A stretch of 41,764 bases of DNA from Spirochaetia bacterium (GTDB lineage: Bacteria > Spirochaetota > Spirochaetia > Sphaerochaetales > Sphaerochaetaceae): the NCBI GenBank assembly GCA_009930325.1, contig RZYO01000012.1, forward strand, positions 1-41,764, given 5' to 3'. Every line of letters begins with the position of its first letter. Position 1 is the stretch's first letter. The notes under the pieces are model-generated. The model was not told where the DNA came from, did no database searches, and worked only from the letters and a program-made list of their open reading frames with translations. Below are positions 16,356-24,534 of this stretch, one piece after another. Position numbers and translations under genes: made by a program.

Positions 16356-18188
16356 TTAATTAGAAACTTTTTTTGCCCAAATATATTGATGTGGCTTTAT
16401 TTCATATCCCCAACCAGGAGTAAGTCGTTCATCACTAAATAAGTCAACATAATCTCCAACTAAGCTATTTGTATAGAACTTTTCTATACTGTCACTCAAA
16501 GATGAAATGCATAACAATTCTTCATTTTGATATGTTCTTCTAATTATCAAAACTTTTTTATTATGGGAATCCCAAGTGCTTACAAAAGCTTCACTCTTAA
16601 AACAATTATTTGATTTTTTTATATCTCTTAATTCTAAAAGCCCATCGAATATTTTTTGTTGATAAGTTCCCTTTACTTTTCTAAGTTTAGCTTTTTCCCA
16701 ATCAAATTTTGAACGATGAACATTTCTTTGATCTTCAACTTTTAATGAATCTAATTTATAAGAATAATCATTTAATTGACCAATTTCATCACCACTTGAT
16801 AACAAAGGGAATCCTTGTATTGAATACATCATTGCATGCATTAATAAATCCCTTTGAATAGCTTTTTCTAATTCAAATTGATTCTTACTTTCAAGTGCAG
16901 CTTCTATCCCACAAAAACTAGCTGTTGTTCCACAGCTTCTTGCATCTTGAGATATAGGATCATAATTATAAAGTTCTCCCCTACTATAAGAATAAGGGAA
17001 ATTTCCACTAAAAAAATTATAAACAAATTTTTTGTGTTCTAGAGGATCTTGTCCCATATTATATTGTGCTTCAGCATCTAAAGCCCAACCAATATCATCA
17101 TGACATCTAATATAATTTACAAAATTACAATGTGAGGGCAAAGATAAAATACTATTTAATTGATCAATCAACAATGTTGTATCTTGAGAAGCTAAAGAAT
17201 CCCAAAAATTAGCCATTACAGCTGCATTGTATAGAAGATGACATTCAGGTTTTTCTTTTGTACCAAAATATGCCGCTAACTCACTTGGAGCCATTACAAC
17301 TTCACCTTTTAAAACTATTGCAGGACATACTATTTCCATTACGATATGAATTAATCTAACAATATCATGTACTTGAGGTAAATTTCTGCACTTAGTTCCT
17401 AATTTTTTCCAAATGTAAGGAACTGCATCTAATCTAAATATTTCATTACCTAAATTTGCTAAAATAAGCATACTATCAATTATATCAAATAATACTTTTG
17501 GATTTGCATAATTCAAATCCCATTGGAATGGATAGAATGAAGTTAATACCCATTCATTCAATTCTTCCACATATGTGAAATTACCTGGAGCTGTTGAAGG
17601 AAATACATCTGGAACTAAAGAATCATAGTAATCTGGTATATCTCTATTAGGATAAAAAACATATCTTTCTTTTGCTTCTATATCTCCAGATAATGCTTTA
17701 AGAGCCCATGGATGTGTTGATGCAGTATGGTTTAAAACATAATCGAGACAAAGACTAATCCCCTCTTTTCTCAAAGCTGATGATAATTTTTCTAAATCTT
17801 TATTTGTACCAAATTTTGGATCTATTTCATGAAGACTCTCTACTGCATAACCTCCATCATTTTTATCCTTTGGCATTTTTAATATTGGCATTAAATGAAG
17901 ATAAGTTATTCCAATTTCTTTTAAATATGGAATCTTTTCGATAATACCATTCAATGAAGATGAAAACAAATCTGTGTACATTGTTATACCTAACATATTT
18001 TTATCTACATACCAATTTGGATTACTAATTCTATTTTCATCAAGTTCTTTTAAAGATTCAGGTCTTTCAATAAATCTTTTTTTCATTATAGTATCTAAGT
18101 CTTCTAGTAAATCATTTCTTCCATAGAGAGAAGATAGAATAGCTTCTATTTCATTTTTAAAACTAGAAAATCTTTCTAAATATTCCAT
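16356..18188 (-). CDS. Amylosucrase-type GH13 enzyme (GH13_4)
   Basis: A 610-residue cytoplasmic enzyme predicted to act on sucrose, either building alpha-1,4-glucan (amylosucrase) or hydrolysing it (sucrose hydrolase). The similarity to Neisseria amylosucrase is strong along the length: YLHLMPILKMPKDKNDGGYA, VLNHTASTHPWA, FYPFQWDLNYANP, then the catalytic residues Asp254 (FRLDAVPYIWKK), Glu296 (LKGEVV) and Asp364 (CHDDIGW). No secretion signal is seen. The ATG at 18188 was chosen because TTTGGAGGA lies just before it. A LacI-type operator sits between the regulator gene upstream and this start, identical in all but two bases to one before the binding-protein gene of the same locus. Which of the two activities dominates cannot be told from sequence. 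Confidence 0.92.
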   Translation of the reverse strand: MEYLERFSSFKNEIEAILSSLYGRNDLLEDLDTIMKKRFIERPESLKELDENRISNPNWYVDKNMLGITMYTDLFSSSLNGIIEKIPYLKEIGITYLHLMPILKMPKDKNDGGYAVESLHEIDPKFGTNKDLEKLSSALRKEGISLCLDYVLNHTASTHPWALKALSGDIEAKERYVFYPNRDIPDYYDSLVPDVFPSTAPGNFTYVEELNEWVLTSFYPFQWDLNYANPKVLFDIIDSMLILANLGNEIFRLDAVPYIWKKLGTKCRNLPQVHDIVRLIHIVMEIVCPAIVLKGEVVMAPSELAAYFGTKEKPECHLLYNAAVMANFWDSLASQDTTLLIDQLNSILSLPSHCNFVNYIRCHDDIGWALDAEAQYNMGQDPLEHKKFVYNFFSGNFPYSYSRGELYNYDPISQDARSCGTTASFCGIEAALESKNQFELEKAIQRDLLMHAMMYSIQGFPLLSSGDEIGQLNDYSYKLDSLKVEDQRNVHRSKFDWEKAKLRKVKGTYQQKIFDGLLELRDIKKSNNCFKSEAFVSTWDSHNKKVLIIRRTYQNEELLCISSLSDSIEKFYTNSLVGDYVDLFSDERLTPGWGYEIKPHQYIWAKKVSN

Positions 18189-18203
18189 AATAAAATCCTC
18201 CAA

Positions 18204-18227
18204 ATATATCAACCGTTTAATATATTT
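18204..18227. promoter_or_regulatory. LacI-type operator before the amylosucrase gene
   Basis: ATATATCAACCG at 18204-18215 followed by TTTAATATATTT. The core TCAACCGTTTAA is an imperfect palindrome with central CG, as in LacI/GalR operators. It differs at two of 24 positions from the site at 22591-22614. It ends close to the ribosome site of the amylosucrase gene, so binding would block transcription. Confidence 0.75.
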
Positions 18228-18260
18228 ATATACAAAATTTCACTTCCCAATTTTTGTTTC

Positions 18261-19244
18261 TTATAATGCTGAGCTTTCTCTAGCAACAAGTTCAACTGGG
18301 AAAACTTGTGTCTGGTCTATATTCTCGCCATTTTTAAATGCAATAAAACTCTCAATTGAAGCTTTTACCATTTTCTTAATAGGCTGTTTTATTGAAGTAA
18401 TATTAGGATTTGACCATTTACAAACAAAAGTATCATCGTAACCTACAATTTTTATATCTTTTGGAACTAGAATTTTTTCCCTTGATAAATAAGATATTAA
18501 TTGCATTGCTTGTACATCTGATGTACAAAATATACCATCTATATCTTTATTCTTAGTTAATGCATTTTTAATTATTTTTTCATAATCCATGCTTTGATAA
18601 AACTTATATGTAGCTATTTGAACAGAATGATTTACATTATTATTTAATGCAACTTCATTAAACCCTTTAACACGTTCATCTGCAGGCATATCAATTTTAC
18701 CTTTTCCACAAATACATAAAAGGTTTTTACAACCTTGATTAATTAAATGCAGTGTAGCTAATTTACCACCTTGAAAGTTATCACAAATAATTGAAGTAAT
18801 GCCATTTACATGAAATCTTTCAATACTTATTACTGGAATACCGTTCGTTTCAAAATTTTCTGAAAAAATATTTTCACTACACAAAATAATTCCAAATACT
18901 CTGTTTTTTCTACATTCTATAATTAATTCTTTTTCATTATTTTCATCTTCATAAGAAATCATTACAATAGTCTGAAATCCTTTTGCTCTATACTGAGATT
19001 CTATTTCAGATACTAAAGTTGAAAAATAAGGATGTTCGATATTTGGGACAATTACACCAATCAAATTACTAGAAGTCTTAGATAAATTTTGAGCCATTAA
19101 ATTTGGTTGATAATTTAACTCTTTCATTGCATCTTCAACTTTTTTCTTGCTCTTCTCGCTAATGTAACCTCTATTGTTCATTATTCTAGATACTGTACCA
19201 ACAGCTAATCCAGATTTATTTGCAATATCTTTAATTGTTACCAT
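18261..19244 (-). CDS. LacI-family repressor of the sucrose/alpha-glucoside locus
   Basis: A complete 327-residue regulator. The helix-turn-helix is residues about 3-22 (IKDIANKSGLAVGTVSRIMN), the hinge helix follows (NYQPNLMAQNLSKTSS), then a sugar-sensing domain (GVIVPNIEHPYFSTLV, DNFQGGKLATLHLI, IKIVGYDDTFVCKWSNP, SIKQPI). It lies between the importer genes and the amylosucrase gene on the same strand. Two near-identical CG-centred palindromes, one before the binding-protein gene and one before amylosucrase, are its probable targets (inference). The inducer is likely the imported sugar or a derivative. No such site precedes its own gene, so autoregulation is not evident. The Shine-Dalgarno sequence is weak (AAGGATAG). 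Confidence 0.95.
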   Translation of the reverse strand: MVTIKDIANKSGLAVGTVSRIMNNRGYISEKSKKKVEDAMKELNYQPNLMAQNLSKTSSNLIGVIVPNIEHPYFSTLVSEIESQYRAKGFQTIVMISYEDENNEKELIIECRKNRVFGIILCSENIFSENFETNGIPVISIERFHVNGITSIICDNFQGGKLATLHLINQGCKNLLCICGKGKIDMPADERVKGFNEVALNNNVNHSVQIATYKFYQSMDYEKIIKNALTKNKDIDGIFCTSDVQAMQLISYLSREKILVPKDIKIVGYDDTFVCKWSNPNITSIKQPIKKMVKASIESFIAFKNGENIDQTQVFPVELVARESSAL

Positions 19245-19389
19245 TTTATTCTATCCTTATCTTACTAGTAGAAATATTTTATCATCTTTCTAAGATTAAT
19301 GCAAAAGTTTCGTAAGGTTTTGTTTTTCCTTTTTTATATAATTATATTTCTTCTGAATAAAAAAACATCAAATTAATTATAAAAAATTA

Positions 19390-19425
19390 ATAATATTGCA
19401 ATAAAAAAATCTACTGCAATATTAT
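19390..19425 (-). terminator. Terminator after the sugar permease genes
   Basis: Perfect 11-base arms, ATAATATTGCA (19390-19400, as ATAATATTGCA read on plus with first base at 19390) and TGCAATATTAT (19415-19425). On the minus strand the hairpin is followed by a T-rich tract, and it lies about 35 bases beyond the stop of the second permease, separating the importer from the regulator gene. Confidence 0.7.
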
Positions 19426-19457
19426 AGTGTCTGTCTGTTATTTATTTATATAATTAA

Positions 19458-20318
19458 TTATTTAACTGCACCAGCAACAACCCCATCAATTATTTTTCTT
19501 TGTAATACAAAGTAAAGAATTAAGATAGGAAGAACAGTTAAAACTAAAGCAGCCATTATTACGCCATAATTAGCACTATATGTTCCATAGAATGTATAAG
19601 TTGTTAAAGGAAGTGTTAATATTTCCTTCTTTGATAAAACAAGTGAAGGAAGAAGATAGTCATTCCAAAATGCTAAAACATTTAATATAACCAGAGTTGC
19701 AGTTGTAGGTCCTAATAAAGGAAATACAATTTTAAAAAATATTCCATATTTTGAAGCTCCATCTATTAATGCTGCTTCTTCTAAAGCCTTAGGAATATTA
19801 GATTTTATAAAACCTTGATATATAAAGGTACCCAAAGCCATGGAAAACCCTAAATGCATTAACACTAATGTCGTTCTACTATTTAATATTCCAAAACGTG
19901 CTCCATAAATTGAAACTAGAGGGATCATCAAAGCTTGGAAAGGAATAATCATTGAAGCAACTATCCAGTTTGACATAAATTGACTAAATGGATTTATATA
20001 TCTAACTAAATAATATGCTAACATACTTGAAAATAATATTGTTAATAATGTTGCAAAACTAGTAACAAATAATGAATTTCCAAACGCTCTTAAATAATGC
20101 ATACCTTGAAAAGCATCAATATAATTTTGTATGCTGAAACCTTTTGTGGGAGACAGAGATAAGGGAGCTCTAATAATATCGATTTTGGCTTTGAAAGAAT
20201 TTAATACTACCATTACAAATGGAAACAAAACACATAGAAATAATATTATAACAACAACTGTAAAAATAAATGAAATTATTTTTTCTTTTGTACTTTTTAC
20301 TTGATTTGATTTTGCCAT
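19458..20318 (-). CDS. Sugar ABC importer permease, MalG type
   Basis: A 286-residue inner-membrane subunit with six hydrophobic helices, family CUT1. The cytoplasmic EAA loop, which contacts the ATPase, reads LEEAALIDGASKYGIFFKIVFPL, followed by the C-terminal DGVVAGAVK usual for MalG-like proteins. It overlaps the stop of the preceding permease by one base (TAATG), so translation is coupled. With the partner permease and the binding protein upstream it forms an importer, probably for sucrose or another alpha-glucoside, judging from the amylosucrase gene in the same regulon. No ATPase gene lies in the locus. Confidence 0.93.
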   Translation of the reverse strand: MAKSNQVKSTKEKIISFIFTVVVIILFLCVLFPFVMVVLNSFKAKIDIIRAPLSLSPTKGFSIQNYIDAFQGMHYLRAFGNSLFVTSFATLLTILFSSMLAYYLVRYINPFSQFMSNWIVASMIIPFQALMIPLVSIYGARFGILNSRTTLVLMHLGFSMALGTFIYQGFIKSNIPKALEEAALIDGASKYGIFFKIVFPLLGPTTATLVILNVLAFWNDYLLPSLVLSKKEILTLPLTTYTFYGTYSANYGVIMAALVLTVLPILILYFVLQRKIIDGVVAGAVK

Positions 20319-21196
20319 TAAGCTTCTACCTCCTTAGAGCGTCCAGCTCTAACTTGGATTACAGATATAATTGCTACTACTAAGAATAGGAATAAAGCTT
20401 CGGCTTGGCCAACACCATATAACCTTTCAGTAAATGCTTTATTATAAACATGCATAGCAACTAATACTGTGCTCATAAAAGGTCCACCCTTTGTAAGTGT
20501 TAAATTAATATCATAAACCATAAATGCTCTAGATAAAGTTAAGAAAGTACAAATTACAACAGAAGGCATCATTAATGGGAAAATAATATCTTTAACCCTT
20601 CTTAAACCTGTAGCTCCATCGATACTTGCAGCTTCTAATACATCTTTACTCATTGAAGTGAAACCAGATATATATATTAACATCATATATCCAACAAGCT
20701 GCCAAACGGTTACAATCACTAAGGCCCAAAATGCTGTATTTGGAGAGGATAACCAGGAACTTGATAAACTTTCAAAACCACTAGATTTACCTATTGCCAC
20801 AAAAACTCTTGAGAATAAGAATTCCCAAATAAAACCTAAGACTATTCCTCCAATGAGGTTTGGAGTAAAAAAACCTGATCTAAAAAAGTTTTGACCTTTT
20901 AAACCATTAGTTAATAAATAACCTAAAATAAAACCCAATACATTTACTAATATTACTACCCATATAACATATTTTAGAGTAAGTAGCATTGAATTCCAAA
21001 ATGCGGGATCACTAATTGTTGTTTTATAATTTGATAATCCAACAAATATTTTTTGTGCATTAACTCCATTCCAATCCGTGAGAGTCAAATAAAATCCATA
21101 AAAAAATGGAACAAGTACAACCATAGCAAAAAAGAATAACCCAGGAGATGCAAACATAAATCCAGCTCTAATATGTTCGTTTTTCTTTTCTATCAT
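20318..21196 (-). CDS. Sugar ABC importer permease, MalF type
   Basis: A 292-residue inner-membrane subunit of the CUT1 importer with six hydrophobic helices and an EAA loop (LEAASIDGATGLRRVKDIIFPL). The typical MalF-like end FLTLSRAFMVYDINLTLTKGGP is present. The start is placed at the ATG at 21196 (MIEKKNEHIRAGFMF), with AAAGGG upstream. A frame open to an ATG at 21238 would add 14 residues, but those codons lie inside a perfect hairpin, and the conserved region begins only after 21196. It is followed with one base overlap by the MalG-type gene. Confidence 0.92.
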   Translation of the reverse strand: MIEKKNEHIRAGFMFASPGLFFFAMVVLVPFFYGFYLTLTDWNGVNAQKIFVGLSNYKTTISDPAFWNSMLLTLKYVIWVVILVNVLGFILGYLLTNGLKGQNFFRSGFFTPNLIGGIVLGFIWEFLFSRVFVAIGKSSGFESLSSSWLSSPNTAFWALVIVTVWQLVGYMMLIYISGFTSMSKDVLEAASIDGATGLRRVKDIIFPLMMPSVVICTFLTLSRAFMVYDINLTLTKGGPFMSTVLVAMHVYNKAFTERLYGVGQAEALFLFLVVAIISVIQVRAGRSKEVEA

Positions 21197-21214
21197 ATAT
21201 AAACCCTTTATTAA

Positions 21215-21240
21215 ATATGGAGGAGATTTCTCCTCCATAT
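21215..21240 (-). terminator. Hairpin between binding-protein and permease genes
   Basis: A perfect 26-base palindrome: ATATGGAGGAGA (21215-21226) TT TCTCCTCCATAT (21229-21240). It starts 17 bases after the binding-protein stop. There is no long T-tract, so it is more likely a partial terminator or an RNA 3'-end stabiliser that lets the binding protein be made in excess of the permeases. The stem hides an AGGAG ribosome-site-like sequence. Confidence 0.75.
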
Positions 21241-21256
21241 TATTATTCTTTTACGA

Positions 21257-22552
21257 CTATTGTTGTTTTTTCCAATATTCATCAAAATCTTTTGCTAATT
21301 CTTTTCTATTTGAAATACCAGCAACATATTTTTGCATTGCTGCACCCATTACACTCCAGTGATCAGATGGAGCTGCAAAACCAGCGAGATAATAAGTTTT
21401 ATTATTTGCAAGTTTTTCAACAATATTTTGACTTAATGGATTTGATTGAGGAACAGTATTGTTTTTAGCTGCTGAAATTAAAGCTGCGTCATTTACAAAC
21501 ATTTCTTGACCTGTTTTACTATAAACTAACCAATTTAAGAAATCTTTAGAAGCTTGTTGCTCTTCAATTGAAGATTGTACTCCATCAATAATTACACATT
21601 TAGAAGGAGATGCTTGAATTTCAGTATTTACAAAGTATGAAGAATCATCGCCTAAATAGAAAGGTAAGAATCCAAAATTACCATCATTTTGAGCGCCACC
21701 TTCTGCCATATTAGGCCATGCCCAAGAACCATTTGCCCAAAAAGCTACAGTTCCATCAGCTAATAACATAGCACCTTCATCATAATCAGCTCCAAGTGGA
21801 TCATTGTGGAAATAGTTATATTCAATCTCTAAATCTAAAGTATCAATTAATTGATTAAAAGTTTCATCATTTATTGCATCATAGCCAGCTCTTAATTCTT
21901 TATTTAAAGAATCTGAACTACCTTCATAAACATCATATAAATAACCTAATTGATGAGCACCTAAAGACCAATCTTCTTTTGCAAGGAATATAGGATATTC
22001 CATACCATTAGTTCTTAGTTCTTTTAATAAAGCTTCAAACTTTGCTGTAGTGTTAATTGTTGAAACATCAACATGTCTACCTAAAACAGTGTCAATTGCA
22101 TCACCATTATAAATAAAACCTCTGCCTTCAACACAGAATGGATATGCATAAACTTTTCCATCAATTGTTAATGCGTTTGATCCAACTTCACTAACCCACT
22201 TTTCATTACTTAAATCTAATGCATATGAATCATATAAAGCATAAACATCTGTTGGGTCTAACATAGAAAGATTAGGAGCATTACCAGCATTATATAAAGT
22301 AGTTACTTTTGTATAAGGAACTTCTCCAGCACCACAAGCAATTATTTCTACCTCGTTTCCAGTCTCGGCTTTATATGCAGCAGCAATATTCTCTAAAGCA
22401 ACTTGAATTTCACCTTTACTGTTAAGAAAAGTAATTTTTTGAGTACTTGATTCTTTCACACTTTGATTTGTTTCACCTTCTTTTTGACCATTAGCTAATA
22501 GTCCTGAAAGAGCCATTGTTAAAATAAGAATAGTAATTAAACTTTTTTTCAT
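21257..22552 (-). CDS. Sugar ABC importer binding protein (MalE/UgpB type)
   Basis: A 431-residue exported solute-binding protein. The N-terminus MKKSLITILILTMALSGLLANG is a signal peptide without a lipobox cysteine; the LANGQKEG junction is the spirochaete-style end of such signals, so a soluble periplasmic protein is likely. The mature part follows the family-1 fold (AYKAETGNEVEII, YPFCVEGRGFIYN, MLLADGTVAFWANGSWAWPN, KDFLNWLVYSKTGQEMF). The C-terminus has the usual aromatic sugar-site style (AGFAAPSDHWSVMGAAMQKYV). GGAGAAAG precedes the ATG, and a LacI-type operator lies 39 bases upstream. The stop TAG is followed two codons later by TAA. Substrate is inferred as sucrose or an alpha-glucoside from the operator shared with the amylosucrase gene. 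Confidence 0.94.
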   Translation of the reverse strand: MKKSLITILILTMALSGLLANGQKEGETNQSVKESSTQKITFLNSKGEIQVALENIAAAYKAETGNEVEIIACGAGEVPYTKVTTLYNAGNAPNLSMLDPTDVYALYDSYALDLSNEKWVSEVGSNALTIDGKVYAYPFCVEGRGFIYNGDAIDTVLGRHVDVSTINTTAKFEALLKELRTNGMEYPIFLAKEDWSLGAHQLGYLYDVYEGSSDSLNKELRAGYDAINDETFNQLIDTLDLEIEYNYFHNDPLGADYDEGAMLLADGTVAFWANGSWAWPNMAEGGAQNDGNFGFLPFYLGDDSSYFVNTEIQASPSKCVIIDGVQSSIEEQQASKDFLNWLVYSKTGQEMFVNDAALISAAKNNTVPQSNPLSQNIVEKLANNKTYYLAGFAAPSDHWSVMGAAMQKYVAGISNRKELAKDFDEYWKKQQ

Positions 22553-22590
22553 TATTCTTTCTCCTTTTTTTATAATCCGGAATAATTAAA

Positions 22591-22614
22591 ATATATCAAC
22601 CGGTTAACATATTT
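22591..22614. promoter_or_regulatory. LacI-type operator before the binding-protein gene
   Basis: ATATATCAACCGG at 22591-22603 followed by TTAACATATTT. The centre AACCGGTT is a perfect palindrome. The 24-base site matches the one at 18204-18227 except at two positions, and it lies 39 bases upstream of the binding-protein start, where a promoter must be. Confidence 0.8.
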
Positions 22615-22676
22615 TTTTTTAATATTTCATTTTTTTATTAAATTTGTTTATTTTAAGAATTTTTAACTATACATAA

Positions 22677-22704
22677 AATAACTATATTTAAAAATATAGT
22701 TATT
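22677..22704 (-). terminator. Hairpin after the VOC pseudogene
   Basis: Perfect 13-base arms AATAACTATATTT (22677-22689) and AAATATAGTTATT (22692-22704), two-base loop. It lies 40 bases past the end of the broken VOC gene and is followed on the minus strand by TTTATG and further T residues, so it probably ends the importer/two-component/phosphomutase transcript. Confidence 0.6.
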
Positions 22705-22743
22705 ATAATTTGTTAGTACAGTTGTGATAATATTTTTATATAA

Positions 22744-23133
22744 TTATTTATTAAAAGAACCAATTTCAATTAAATTACCCTCAGGGTCTGCTATATAACA
22801 AGTTCTTTGCACCCAAGGTTCTGTGGTAGGAGGCATAATAACAGCTGCTCCTTTGTTTATAACTTCATTTTAAGTTTTATCGACATTTTCATAATTGTCT
22901 ACTTCCAAAGCTATCTCAAAATGGCCATTATATTTTTTTGCATATTCAAAAGTATTATTAGTCATGTCTTCAAAATCACTTCTTCGATATAATAAAAACA
23001 AAACTTCATCCTTTTCTAGATATACATTTGATGTATCAAAATTATCTTTAATTTCAAAACCTAATACATCCCTATAAAAACTTATCATAGTTTTCATATC
23101 TTTAACAAATAACCCAAAACCTTGTAATCTCAA
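22744..23133 (-). pseudogene. VOC/glyoxalase-family gene broken by an in-frame TAA
   Basis: The N-terminal part (RLQGFGLFVKDMKTMISFYRD... LGFEI) and the segment GHFEIALEVDN are typical of vicinal-oxygen-chelate proteins (glyoxalase I / bleomycin-resistance fold). A TAA at 22870-22872 interrupts the frame after NVDKT. The same frame then continues without a shift through NEVINKGAAVIMPPTTEPWV and ends with CYIADPEGNLIEIGSFNK at a TAA at 22744-22746. That end is the normal VOC C-terminus with its metal-ligand Glu (LIEIG). So a single base change, for example from TAT (Tyr) or CAA (Gln), has cut a protein of about 130 residues to about 90. Start is taken at the TTG at 23133, with GGAG six bases upstream; an in-frame TTG at 23145 is an alternative. 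Confidence 0.85.
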
Positions 23134-23150
23134 TTTATTCTCCAATTGTT

Positions 23151-24533
23151 TTATAATTCTGTTAATTTATATTTTGTTTTATTTATATAATTTTTCAAAT
23201 CCCTTACAACAATATCATAATCCTTTATACTATCAGATTCACAATACAAAGTGATATGTGGTTCGGTATTTGATTTTCTTAATAACCAAAAACCATTACT
23301 TGAATCAACTCTCATTCCATCTATATCTACATAAGTTCTTTTATCTTTATCAAGAGCTTCTTTAATAGTTTTCAAAAATAGAGTTCTCTCATCTTCTTTC
23401 ATTTTAAGTCTAATTTCCCCAGAACCAATAATTGGCGAAATTTCATCAATAATTTGCGATAATGATCTATTCTCTTTGATTAAGTAGTTTAATAATTTAA
23501 TAGCTGCAAACATTCCATCATCAAAATAATTATTCTCTTTATAAAAAATATGCCCACTAGTTTCTCCAGCAAATTTTATATTATCCATTTTCATTTTAGA
23601 TTTTTGATTAGTATGTCCAACTTTCCACATTACAGCAATTCCACCAAAATCTTTAATACTATTATATAAAGTTTTACTTGCTTTAACTTCGCTCATAACT
23701 TTTTCACCAGGATTTTCTAATAAAAAGTTTTTGGATAAAATGATTAACAATTGATTGCCATCAACATATCTTGCTTTATTATCTACAAATCCAACCCTAT
23801 CGCCATCACCATCAAAAGAGATACCAATATCTGCTGATACTTCTTTTACTTTAATTTTTAATAACTCTAAATTTTCTTCTTTACTTGGATCAGGTTTATG
23901 ATTAGGAAATGTGCCATCAGGTTCTTCAAAAATCAAAATATTTTTTGAAGGCAATTCTTTAACAAAATCTTTAATACAAAAACTAGTTGCACCATTTGCA
24001 CAATCCCATACTATTTTTAAATCTTTTAACTTTTCTAAATTAAGTTTTGAAAGTAAATAATTAATGTATTCATTTTTTATATCAATCAATTCTTCTTCTG
24101 TAGTTTTATTCCCTATAAATTCTTCAAATTCAATTATCTTATTTAAATCTGTAATATCATCTTGATGAAATATCCTATCATTAATTACAAATTTACATCC
24201 ATTATAAACATATGGATTATGAGATGCTGTAATCATTACTGCACTATCAGCTTTTAAAAAAGTTGTTGAAAAATAAAGTGCTGGTGTACTAATAAAATAT
24301 GGAAAGTAATAAACCTTTATTCCACCATCTAACAACCCTTGTTTAAATTTTTCAAATAAAGCTGGTGATGAAATTCTGCAATCATAACCTAGAACACAAT
24401 TTTTTTTATTTTCTTTATGTAATATTGTTGCAAAAGCTTTTGCAATGTAATAAAAATCATCATCAAAAAGTGATTCATTATATACACCTCTAATATCACA
24501 TGCCTTTAATATTTCTTTATTTATTTTGTACAT
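23151..24533 (-). CDS. Phosphomannomutase / phosphoglucomutase (alpha-D-phosphohexomutase)
   Basis: A 460-residue cytoplasmic enzyme that interconverts hexose 1- and 6-phosphates. The four active-site segments are present: phosphoserine loop TASHNP (Ser104), metal loop DGDGDR (241-246), sugar loop GETSGH (323-328; usually GEMSGH or GEYSGH) and phosphate loop RKSNTEP near the C-terminus. The pattern fits PMM/PGM (AlgC/ManB-like) enzymes rather than GlmM, whose metal loop is DGDGDRC with a different sugar loop. It lies one base beyond the histidine kinase gene and downstream of an AfuABC-type importer; if that importer carries hexose phosphates, this mutase would be its metabolic partner (inference). 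Confidence 0.93.
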   Translation of the reverse strand: MYKINKEILKACDIRGVYNESLFDDDFYYIAKAFATILHKENKKNCVLGYDCRISSPALFEKFKQGLLDGGIKVYYFPYFISTPALYFSTTFLKADSAVMITASHNPYVYNGCKFVINDRIFHQDDITDLNKIIEFEEFIGNKTTEEELIDIKNEYINYLLSKLNLEKLKDLKIVWDCANGATSFCIKDFVKELPSKNILIFEEPDGTFPNHKPDPSKEENLELLKIKVKEVSADIGISFDGDGDRVGFVDNKARYVDGNQLLIILSKNFLLENPGEKVMSEVKASKTLYNSIKDFGGIAVMWKVGHTNQKSKMKMDNIKFAGETSGHIFYKENNYFDDGMFAAIKLLNYLIKENRSLSQIIDEISPIIGSGEIRLKMKEDERTLFLKTIKEALDKDKRTYVDIDGMRVDSSNGFWLLRKSNTEPHITLYCESDSIKDYDIVVRDLKNYINKTKYKLTEL

Positions 24534-24534
24534 T

